Below, one piece after another: positions 57,856-64,000 of a stretch of 64,000 bases of DNA. The notes below the pieces were generated by a model. It saw only the letters and a program-made list of their open reading frames with translations. It ran no database searches and was not told where the DNA came from. The stretch is from positions 1 through 64,000 of the forward strand of contig NZ_MRTQ01000026.1 of NCBI RefSeq assembly GCF_001956215.1. Reading direction: 5' to 3'. This DNA is from Paenibacillus sp. FSL R5-0490 (GTDB taxonomy: Bacteria; Bacillota; Bacilli; Bacillales; Cytobacillaceae). A program made the position numbers and the translations under genes. Numbering within the stretch: position 1 is the first letter of the stretch; each line of letters begins with the position of its first letter.

Positions 57856-58061
57856 CTTATTGATAACTTTTGCCCTGCACTGTTGCCAGCAAGCTGAGGC
57901 TTTATTTCTGTACCGATGAGAAACTGGAAATTATTTTATTGCAAATATCGGGCTGAGAGGGGATTATTCACACTGAGAGAGCATCAGCGGACCTTAGCCT
58001 GTGTATGTTAGCGTTTTCATTCACTATCTCGCCCTTATCCTCCCGTCTTTCCCTAATACCC
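57856..58061. other. Gap upstream of the proline operon
   Basis: No gene found. A short GGCTGAGAGGGG near 57951 recalls a TPP riboswitch segment, but the rest of that motif is missing. The T-box core GGTGGNACCGCG is also absent. Confidence 0.5.
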
Positions 58062-58089
58062 TTGAATCTGTATTTGAGCATGTTACGAT
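58062..58089 (+). promoter_or_regulatory. Candidate promoter of proC-proB-proA
   Basis: TTGAAT at 58062-58067 and TACGAT at 58084-58089, spacing 16, 63 bases before proC. Moderate match. Confidence 0.45.
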
Positions 58090-58151
58090 AGATAACGTTG
58101 ATAAAATACGAACGGATATACGAACAGCTTTTCATCTAAAGGAGGATGTCC

Positions 58152-58994
58152 ATGTTAGCCAATAAAACAATCGCATTTTTAGGAGCAGGGTCAATGGCGG
58201 AATCCATGATCTCAGGAGTCATTACAGCTGAAAAAATGTCACCGGAACGGGTGTTTGTAACGAACAGGAGCAATGCAGACAGGCTAGAACAGATTCAGGA
58301 ACAGTATGGAGTAAGTACCATGCCGCAGAACGAGCTTCCGTTTGAGGAAATTGATTTATTCATTTTAGCTATGAAGCCAAAGGGGGCAGAAGAAGCCCTT
58401 CGTTCGATTAAAGACAAATTATATCCCGGCCAGGTGATTCTTTCCGTGTTGGCAGGCATCACAACAGAGTTCATGGAAGAGCATTTGAATACGGGTCAGC
58501 AGGTAGTACGTGTGATGCCGAATACTTCAAGCATGATTCAGGAATCTGCGACTGCTGTCGTGGCAGGCAAGAATACGAGCATGGCCAATGTGGAAATGGT
58601 TAAGGAATTGCTGGAATGCATGGGGGAAGTGTATATCATCGATGAAGACCAGATGGATGTTTTTACAGGATTAGCCGGAAGCGGTCCTGCTTACTTCTAT
58701 TATCTGATGGAAAATATGGAGCGGGTAGGGGTACAAAAAGGGATGGATGAAGAGACTGTCCGCAAAATTGTTGCCCAGACGATTTTTGGAGCAGCTAAGA
58801 TGGTGCTTGAAAAAGAAGAAACGCCAACTTCTTTAAGAGAGAAAGTGACCTCTCCCAATGGCACGACCGCGTCAGGACTCGAAGCCTTAAGGAGATACAA
58901 CGGAGGAGAAGCCATCACACAGGCAGTCGAACATGCCGCCAAACGGTCGAAGGAGATCAGCGAAGAGTTGGAAGGCGCACTAGTCACTTCCTAA
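58152..58994 (+). CDS. proC: Pyrroline-5-carboxylate reductase
   Basis: Last step of proline synthesis: pyrroline-5-carboxylate to proline with NAD(P)H. ATG 58152 is chosen because AAAGGAGG ends six bases upstream; ATG 58146 abuts the Shine-Dalgarno. The 280 residues have the Rossmann GAGSMAESM (about 10-18) and the C-terminal signature TSPNGTTASGLEALRR near 234-249, including the catalytic-site Thr/Ser. It heads a complete proline operon; B. subtilis instead scatters proI, proH and proG. Confidence 0.94.
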   Translation: MLANKTIAFLGAGSMAESMISGVITAEKMSPERVFVTNRSNADRLEQIQEQYGVSTMPQNELPFEEIDLFILAMKPKGAEEALRSIKDKLYPGQVILSVLAGITTEFMEEHLNTGQQVVRVMPNTSSMIQESATAVVAGKNTSMANVEMVKELLECMGEVYIIDEDQMDVFTGLAGSGPAYFYYLMENMERVGVQKGMDEETVRKIVAQTIFGAAKMVLEKEETPTSLREKVTSPNGTTASGLEALRRYNGGEAITQAVEHAAKRSKEISEELEGALVTS

Positions 58995-59030
58995 GGGAAA
59001 TGGATTTACAAGATTCACGGGAGGTATTAG

Positions 59031-60149
59031 ATGTTGATGAAAGAAAAACAGATAAAAAGAGTTGTTATTAAGATCGGAAGCAGCTCATTAACAAGCATGC
59101 ACGGGGAGATCAGCCGCAGAAAGCTTGAAAAATTTGCTGAGCAAATTGTCGAGCTGAAGGATGCCGGCTATGAAACAGCTGTTGTGTCATCAGGTGCTGT
59201 TGCAGCAGGATATAGGAAGCTTGGCTGCCTTGACCGGCCTTCTTCTCTTCCGGAAAAACAGGCTGCAGCTTCAATTGGCCAGGGGCTATTAATGGAATCT
59301 TACTCAGAACTCTTTTTATCTCATGGCTACGTAGCTTCACAAATCTTGATTACCAGAAGCGATTTTTCAGATGAAAATCGCTATGGCAATATGCATAACA
59401 CTATGAATGTGCTGCTGGAGCGAGACATCATCCCGATCATAAATGAAAATGACACGGTTACAGTCGATCGCTTGCGCTTCGGAGACAATGATACTCTGGC
59501 TGCAAAAGTGGCTGGTCTGATTGATGCAGATTTACTGATTATTTTATCTGACATTGACGGCCTCTATGACAGCAACCCGAATGATAATCCTCATGCGACA
59601 CTTCTGGAGAGGGTTCACAGCATTACACCTGAAATCGAAGCGGCTGCAGGAGGATCTGGAAGTGCTGTAGGAACAGGCGGCATGAAGTCGAAAATCCAGG
59701 CAGTGAAGATTGCAATGGCTGCAGGGATTGACTCCTTTTTAGGAAAAGCGGGAACGGAAAATATTTTAATCGAAGCTGTGGAAAACAGAGCGAGAGGCAC
59801 CTACTTCACGCCGGAGCCGGATGCGTTTAATCTGGATAATGAAAAGCAGTGGATTGCGTTTCACTCAGGCCCTGAAGGAAAGGTGACCATCAATTCCCAC
59901 GGGATAGAGGCTATTGTGGATCATCAGGAAAATCTGTACTGCTCTGATATTCAGGAAGTCAAAGGGCGATTTAAGGATGGAGCGGTCGTCCGCATTCTGG
60001 ATGAAGAGGGAAAAGAAATCGGCCTCGGCCGCATTAATTATTCCAACGAACAGTTAAGCAGACATACAGCAGATGAAGAGCTTGAGCCGGCCATCGCTCA
60101 GGAAACGTTTGTATGCTCCCGCGACTTTAAGCTGCCGGCACTAGTTTAA
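59031..60149 (+). CDS. proB: Glutamate 5-kinase
   Basis: First step of proline synthesis: glutamate to gamma-glutamyl phosphate. The 372 residues comprise the amino-acid kinase domain (KIGSSSLTS near 14-22, INENDTVTVDRLRFGDND near 138-155, GTGGMKSKIQA near 215-225) and a C-terminal PUA domain from about 285. Start ATG 59031 follows CGGGAGGTATTAG; ATG 59037 is a possible alternative. Full length with PUA suggests a proline-sensitive enzyme, but the feedback residues cannot be judged by eye. Confidence 0.93.
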   Translation: MLMKEKQIKRVVIKIGSSSLTSMHGEISRRKLEKFAEQIVELKDAGYETAVVSSGAVAAGYRKLGCLDRPSSLPEKQAAASIGQGLLMESYSELFLSHGYVASQILITRSDFSDENRYGNMHNTMNVLLERDIIPIINENDTVTVDRLRFGDNDTLAAKVAGLIDADLLIILSDIDGLYDSNPNDNPHATLLERVHSITPEIEAAAGGSGSAVGTGGMKSKIQAVKIAMAAGIDSFLGKAGTENILIEAVENRARGTYFTPEPDAFNLDNEKQWIAFHSGPEGKVTINSHGIEAIVDHQENLYCSDIQEVKGRFKDGAVVRILDEEGKEIGLGRINYSNEQLSRHTADEELEPAIAQETFVCSRDFKLPALV

Positions 60150-60168
60150 ACTTTTTAGGAGGGATTCA

Positions 60169-61437
60169 ATGACTACTGCATCAGCAGTAAAGATAAATAA
60201 TGTAGAAGAACAGGCAATAAAGGCAAAAAGGGCTGCCAAAACATTAAGTGTCTTAACAACGGAAGAAAAGAACGAAGCACTCTATACAGTTGCAGAGGCA
60301 CTGGAGGCTGGATATGAATCGATCCTTGCAGCCAATAAAGCCGATCTCGCAAATGGCAGGGAAAAAGGGTTTGAAGAGGCATATATGGATCGCCTGTCAT
60401 TATCGAAGGAACGGGTTTTTGAATTTGCAGAAGGCCTTCGCCAGGTAGCTGAACTTCCTGATCCGATTGGAGATGTTATGTCGGGCTGGACTTTGGATAA
60501 TGGGCTGAAGGTGGAAGAGGTTCGTGTTCCGCTTGGTGTCATCGGCATGATTTATGAAGCAAGACCTAATGTAACAGCTGATGCGGCGGGCCTTGCGCTG
60601 AAATCCGGAAATGCCATTGTCTTAAAAGGCGGGTCATCAGCACTGAATTCGAATCAGGCTATCGTGGAGATTATTCATGAAGCTCTTGGAAAAACGAAGA
60701 TACCTAAAGAAGCGGTCCAATTCATTGCCACAGCAGACAGAGAAGCGACAAAGCAGCTGTTCACCATGAAAGAGCATATTGATGTCTTAATTCCGAGAGG
60801 CGGCGCATCCCTCATAAAAGCAGTGGTTGAGAATGCGACGGTGCCTGTACTCGAAACAGGAGTTGGAAACTGCCATATCTATGTTGATAAAGAAGCAGAT
60901 CCGGAAAAAGCGATCAATATCCTCATTAATGCCAAAACTGACCGTCCCGCAGTCTGTAATGCGGCAGAAACGCTGATTGTACATGAAACATGGCTGGATC
61001 AGCATAACGAATTGCTTGCAGAAGCTCTGAAGAGTCACGGGATAACCGTACATGGCGATGACTCTGCAGCAGCTGCATTGCCTGATGTGGTACCCGCAGC
61101 TGAAAACGATTGGGCCAATGAATATTTAAGCCTGGACTTAGCTGTGAAAACCGTAAATAGTCTTGAACAGGCCATCGATCATATTGATCAGTATGGCACC
61201 AAGCACTCAGAGGCGATTATTACCGAAAATGGGGAAACAGCCAAAAAGTTCATGCAGCTGGCAGATGCTGCGGCGCTATACCATAATGCGTCGACCAGAT
61301 TCACGGATGGAGGCGCTCTGGGCTTTGGAGCGGAAATTGGCATTTCCACACAAAAGCTCCATGCGAGAGGACCGATGGGTCTGCCTGCATTAACAACACG
61401 CAAATATCTAATGTCCGGAAATGGGCAGATTCGATAA
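60169..61437 (+). CDS. proA: Glutamate-5-semialdehyde dehydrogenase (gamma-glutamyl phosphate reductase)
   Basis: Second step: reduces gamma-glutamyl phosphate to glutamate semialdehyde with NADPH. The 422 residues have the aldehyde-dehydrogenase fold, with GMIYEARPNVTADAAGLALK near 125-144, PRGGASLIKAV near 210, and the catalytic cysteine in RPAVCNAAETL near 263. ATG 60169 follows TAGGAGGGATTC, 19 bases after proB. Ends the operon with a terminator. Confidence 0.95.
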   Translation: MTTASAVKINNVEEQAIKAKRAAKTLSVLTTEEKNEALYTVAEALEAGYESILAANKADLANGREKGFEEAYMDRLSLSKERVFEFAEGLRQVAELPDPIGDVMSGWTLDNGLKVEEVRVPLGVIGMIYEARPNVTADAAGLALKSGNAIVLKGGSSALNSNQAIVEIIHEALGKTKIPKEAVQFIATADREATKQLFTMKEHIDVLIPRGGASLIKAVVENATVPVLETGVGNCHIYVDKEADPEKAINILINAKTDRPAVCNAAETLIVHETWLDQHNELLAEALKSHGITVHGDDSAAAALPDVVPAAENDWANEYLSLDLAVKTVNSLEQAIDHIDQYGTKHSEAIITENGETAKKFMQLADAAALYHNASTRFTDGGALGFGAEIGISTQKLHARGPMGLPALTTRKYLMSGNGQIR

Positions 61438-61445
61438 ACTTTTTC

Positions 61446-61474
61446 AAAAGCATCAGCTCCGGCTGGTGCTTTTC
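61446..61474 (+). terminator. Intrinsic terminator after proA
   Basis: AAAAGCATCAGC at 61446-61457 pairs with GCTGGTGCTTTT at 61462-61473 (one G-U) around TCCG. Confidence 0.9.
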
Positions 61475-61509
61475 TAAAATAATAAGAATTAATCCTGAAG
61501 TTAGATAAC

Positions 61510-61690
61510 TGTCAAGCTGCAGGCGCCATCAGCTCTCGGGTCTAAGCCAATCCGTCCAAAAGGTAAAGAACAACCTTTCAGCCGGCTTGTCTTATGCTTG
61601 AGGCCCGCAGGATGCGGGTCATGCAGACGTTGCCACAGGACGTGGCGGTTTTAGTCTGCGTTCCTTTTAAGCGGGCGCCTTCCGCTTTTC
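61510..61690. repeat. Dispersed structured repeat, about 180 bp
   Basis: Left end GTCAAGCTGCAGGCGCC and right end AGCGGGCGCCTTCCGCTTTT. Inside are several hairpins: CCCGC/GCGGG near 61604-61618 and GCAGAC...GTCTGC enclosing GCCAC/GTGGC near 61624-61660. The end sequences match those of the elements at 18.7 and 50.1 kb. No open frame. It could be a MITE-like element or a repetitive RNA. Confidence 0.75.
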
Positions 61691-61703
61691 TGATAAAAAA
61701 TTG

Positions 61704-61728
61704 GCAGCCCGATTCGCGGCTGCTTTTT
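61704..61728 (+). terminator. Intrinsic terminator before ybaK
   Basis: GCAGCC at 61704-61709 pairs with GGCTGC at 61718-61723, then five T. There is no gene between it and the proA terminator, so it would end a transcript of the repeat or attenuate ybaK. Confidence 0.75.
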
Positions 61729-61777
61729 GCATTTCTCTCCTGCTGCAGATAAAGACTATCTACAAGGGGTGAGAAGC

Positions 61778-62221
61778 GTGACTGTCATAACGACGTTCAA
61801 AGAGAAAAAAAGAGAAAAACAGATCAAATATGAAAAATCAGTCCTTCGGGAAATTTCGATAAAAGCCTTAAAAGAAAAAGTTCAGCAATTTTTTGGTTCT
61901 TCCAGATTTGTCTCCGGTCTGATGATGAATGCCGGAATTGAGGAGGCCTGCTATGATGTAGCGATTGAAGCCTATTTGCTGGGGGCAAACTACAGCCGTT
62001 TTGGGCGATATGGCGAATCGCTGGATCAGGTCCGATATAGATGTGAAAAAGAGTATAAGCATTTAGTGGATACACTATATAACTTTTTCCTTTATTGGGG
62101 TCATGGTTCGGAAGCTGTTATGAGTGAATCCCTTTATTATATGTGCGAGCAATATGTAAACAGCTGGTGGTCGGAAGGGTTCAATAAAGGGGAGAGAAGG
62201 CATAAATTACGTCTCCACTGA
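61778..62221 (+). CDS. ybaK: DUF2521 family protein YbaK
   Basis: 147 residues of unknown function, placed directly before cwlD as in B. subtilis, where the pair is expressed around sporulation. GTG 61778 (MTVITTFKEKKREKQ) follows AAGGGGTGAG; the frame from 61727 overlaps a terminator and is trimmed. No signal peptide or membrane helix; the protein is basic at both ends with an aromatic-rich middle (YNFFLYWGHG, CEQYVNSWW). Family recognised by sequence and context. Confidence 0.85.
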   Translation: MTVITTFKEKKREKQIKYEKSVLREISIKALKEKVQQFFGSSRFVSGLMMNAGIEEACYDVAIEAYLLGANYSRFGRYGESLDQVRYRCEKEYKHLVDTLYNFFLYWGHGSEAVMSESLYYMCEQYVNSWWSEGFNKGERRHKLRLH

Positions 62222-62323
62222 AAAGTGAATTTGTTCAGACCGCTGTCCTGATTGAAGTTCTAGATCTCTGTCTTGTCCCATATATTGAAATGAGGATAAG
62301 CAGGAGGGGACTGATTAGGGCGT

Positions 62324-63046
62324 ATGAAGAAAAAATTAAAAATAGGCGGGTTTGCGATCGGGCTTATCGTCCTTTTTCTTATTTTGCAATATGACTTTAC
62401 GGATGATGATTCCTGGGAATCGTGGAATCTGCCTTTAACCGGGAAAATCATCTTGCTTGATCCCGGACATGGCGGCCCGGATGGCGGGGCAGGTGACGAA
62501 GGGGCACTCGAGAAAGATATTGCGCTGGAAGTATCATTAAAAGTAAGGGATTACCTCCAGGAGCAGGGAGCGCTGGTGCTCATGACGAGGGAGGACGACA
62601 GGGACCTCGCACCAGAGGGGACGAGGGGATACAGCCGGAGAAAAGTAGAAGATCTGAAAAGACGGCTTGAAATGATAAATACGTCTAATTCTGATTTTTA
62701 TGTCAGCATCCACTTAAATTCTATTCCTTCTCCCCGATGGAGAGGTGCGCAGACTTTCTATGCGCCCGGGATAAAGGAAAATGCCAAAGCTGCGAAATTC
62801 ATACAGGATGAACTCCGCCGTAACCTGGAAAATACGAAGCGGAATTCCAAACCTTTAAACAATGTATTTATCTTAAAATACGCCAAAAAGCCGGGTGTCT
62901 TAGTAGAAGTGGGATTCTTATCAAATCCGGGGGAACGGGCAAACCTGAAAACGGATGAATATCAGGATAAAATCGCTGCCTCCATTTATAATGGAATTAT
63001 GCGCTACTATACCAATGAAAAAGAATTGACTGAAACATGGGAATGA
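62324..63046 (+). CDS. cwlD: N-acetylmuramoyl-L-alanine amidase CwlD
   Basis: Removes peptide side chains so that muramic-delta-lactam can form in the spore cortex; needed for germination. The 240 residues start with a single membrane helix or uncleaved signal (about 7-24). An Amidase_3 domain follows, with zinc ligands in LDPGHGGPDGG (His), ALEKDIALE (Glu) and SIHLNSI (His), and the catalytic Glu in VEVGFLSN. The strong AGGAGGGG is 13 bases from ATG 62324, rather far; a nearer AGGG may serve. No other in-frame start exists. Confidence 0.95.
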   Translation: MKKKLKIGGFAIGLIVLFLILQYDFTDDDSWESWNLPLTGKIILLDPGHGGPDGGAGDEGALEKDIALEVSLKVRDYLQEQGALVLMTREDDRDLAPEGTRGYSRRKVEDLKRRLEMINTSNSDFYVSIHLNSIPSPRWRGAQTFYAPGIKENAKAAKFIQDELRRNLENTKRNSKPLNNVFILKYAKKPGVLVEVGFLSNPGERANLKTDEYQDKIAASIYNGIMRYYTNEKELTETWE

Positions 63047-63077
63047 AAAGGTGCTGAGAAAGTGCCTTTTCTTTTTT
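63046..63077 (+). terminator. Intrinsic terminator after cwlD
   Basis: AAAAGGTGCT at 63046-63055 pairs with AGTGCCTTTT at 63061-63070 (two wobble pairs), then CTTTTTT. The stem begins at the last base of the stop codon. Confidence 0.8.
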
Positions 63078-63124
63078 GAATATTTTTCCGGTGTGATACA
63101 ATTAACTGTAAAGAATTTTCAATA

Positions 63125-63133
63125 TGTTATACT
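63125..63133 (+). promoter_or_regulatory. Extended -10 element before salA
   Basis: TGTTATACT is an extended -10 (TGn-TATACT), 36 bases before the salA start. No good -35 is seen, which is usual for extended -10 promoters. Confidence 0.5.
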
Positions 63134-63168
63134 GAAATGGAAACGAATTCAAAAGGCGGGTGCAATGT

Positions 63169-64000
63169 ATGTTAACTGAACAGAAAGTCAGAGAAGCTTT
63201 GAGCGGCTTGAAGGAACCATTTATACATAGAACATTGGGCGAACTTAACGCCATTGAAGAAATTAAAATCAAAGAAGAAAAGAATCATGTGAGCGTAAAG
63301 ATTCAAGTTGCCAAGACAGGTACAGCGGAGCAGCTTCAGCTTCAGACGGAAGTCGTCAATCTTTTAAAAGAAGCAGGGGCGGCGACCGTCGGCATCCGCT
63401 TCAGTGAGCTTCCGGATGAAGTGCTTTCACAATATAGAGAGACAGCGGCTGAAGAAGACAAAGGCCTGCTTTCTCCTGGTAATAAGACTGAGTTCATTGC
63501 CATTGCCAGCGGAAAAGGCGGAGTCGGCAAGTCCACTGTTTCGGTCAACCTGGCTGTATCCCTTGCAAGGCTGGGCAAGAAGGTTGGATTGATTGATGCT
63601 GACATTTATGGATTCAGCGTTCCGGATATGATGGGCATTACGAAGCGTCCTGTGGTCAGAGGAGAACGAATTCTGCCGGTTGAACGTTTTGGCGTAAAAG
63701 TGATCTCTATGGGATTCTTTGTGGAAGATAATGCGCCGATTATCTGGAGAGGGCCGATGCTTGGAAAAATGCTGAACAGCTTCTTCAATGAGGTTGAGTG
63801 GGGTGAATTAGACTACCTTCTTCTTGATTTGCCTCCGGGAACAGGAGATGTAGCCCTGGACGTACACACCATGCTTCCTTCCTGCAAGGAAATTGTTGTG
63901 ACAACTCCGCATCCTACAGCCGCATTTGTTGCTGCCAGAGCTGGGGCGATGGCACTTCGCACAGAGCATGAAATTCTGGGTGTTATCGAGAACATGGCCT
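63169..64000 (+). CDS. salA: Mrp/ApbC family ATPase SalA (partial, cut by window end)
   Basis: Only the first 277 codons are in the window; the gene is open at the right edge. It starts ATG 63169 after AAGGCGGGTG; ATG 63165 meets a stop. An N-terminal DUF59/MIP18-like domain covers about 1-95. The ATPase domain carries the deviant Walker A SGKGGVGKST near 113-122, with the signature lysine, and DLPPGTGDVALD near 223-234. In B. subtilis SalA represses scoC and so favours exoprotease expression; related proteins carry iron-sulfur clusters. Confidence 0.92.
   Translation, partial: MLTEQKVREALSGLKEPFIHRTLGELNAIEEIKIKEEKNHVSVKIQVAKTGTAEQLQLQTEVVNLLKEAGAATVGIRFSELPDEVLSQYRETAAEEDKGLLSPGNKTEFIAIASGKGGVGKSTVSVNLAVSLARLGKKVGLIDADIYGFSVPDMMGITKRPVVRGERILPVERFGVKVISMGFFVEDNAPIIWRGPMLGKMLNSFFNEVEWGELDYLLLDLPPGTGDVALDVHTMLPSCKEIVVTTPHPTAAFVAARAGAMALRTEHEILGVIENMA

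Noticed and set aside
57948-58010. TPP riboswitch-like GGCTGAGAGG
   Set aside because: The matching CUGAUC...GGAUAAUGCCAGCG half is missing and the downstream genes are for proline, not thiamine.
62222-62323. Separate promoter for cwlD
   Set aside because: I could not find a convincing sigma-A, sigma-E or sigma-G pair by eye in the 100-base gap.

Overview
The window is chromosomal DNA from a low-GC Gram-positive endospore former of the Bacillaceae. The gene order follows Bacillus subtilis almost gene for gene from ctsR to salA. sigH, cwlD and salA, a tRNA-Cys T-box and an L10 leader all fit. Protein sequences are close to, but not identical with, B. subtilis; the 21-bp LDK-type repeat and the dispersed GCGCC-ended repeats suggest a Cytobacillus/Mesobacillus-like genome (inference from memory of such repeats, not a search).

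Layout: (1) 0.4-5.0 kb, class III heat-shock operon ctsR-mcsA-mcsB-clpC with its own CtsR operator. (2) 5.3-16.0 kb, housekeeping run radA-disA, yacL-ispD-ispF-gltX, then the T-box-controlled cysE-cysS-mrnC-rlmB-rae1. (3) 16.0-20.7 kb, sigH, rpmG-secE-nusG and the L11/L1/L10/L7L12 genes, punctuated by leaders and hairpins. (4) 20.9-34.1 kb, a methyltransferase gene, rpoB-rpoC, and the str operon (L7Ae-like protein, rpsL, rpsG, fusA, tuf). (5) 34.4-49.5 kb, the S10-spc-alpha supercluster from rpsJ to rplQ, including secY, adk, map, a KOW-domain gene, infA and rpoA. (6) 49.5-54.6 kb, a gene-poor interval with a repeat and a small minus-strand ORF, then the ECF transporter module, truA, rplM and rpsI. 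(7) 54.6-61.5 kb, the only accessory-looking block: two tandem DUF1254/DUF1214 genes with tyrosine-rich N-termini and a sigma-K-like promoter motif, then a proC-proB-proA operon. (8) 61.5-64.0 kb, a dispersed repeat, then ybaK, cwlD and the start of salA, cut by the window end.

Most of the window is the core transcription, translation and secretion machinery. It is regulated at the RNA level by leader hairpins, attenuators and a T-box, and by strong sigma-A promoters with near-consensus hexamers. I did not find a clearly new multi-gene system. The most interesting signals are the duplicated DUF1254 pair, whose duplication junction created a chimeric C-terminus and carries a candidate mother-cell promoter; the family of dispersed structured repeats, apparently including a collapsed copy inside the rplK-rplA gap; the terminator-like hairpin just downstream of the nusG promoter; and the 21-bp tandem repeat upstream of ctsR.
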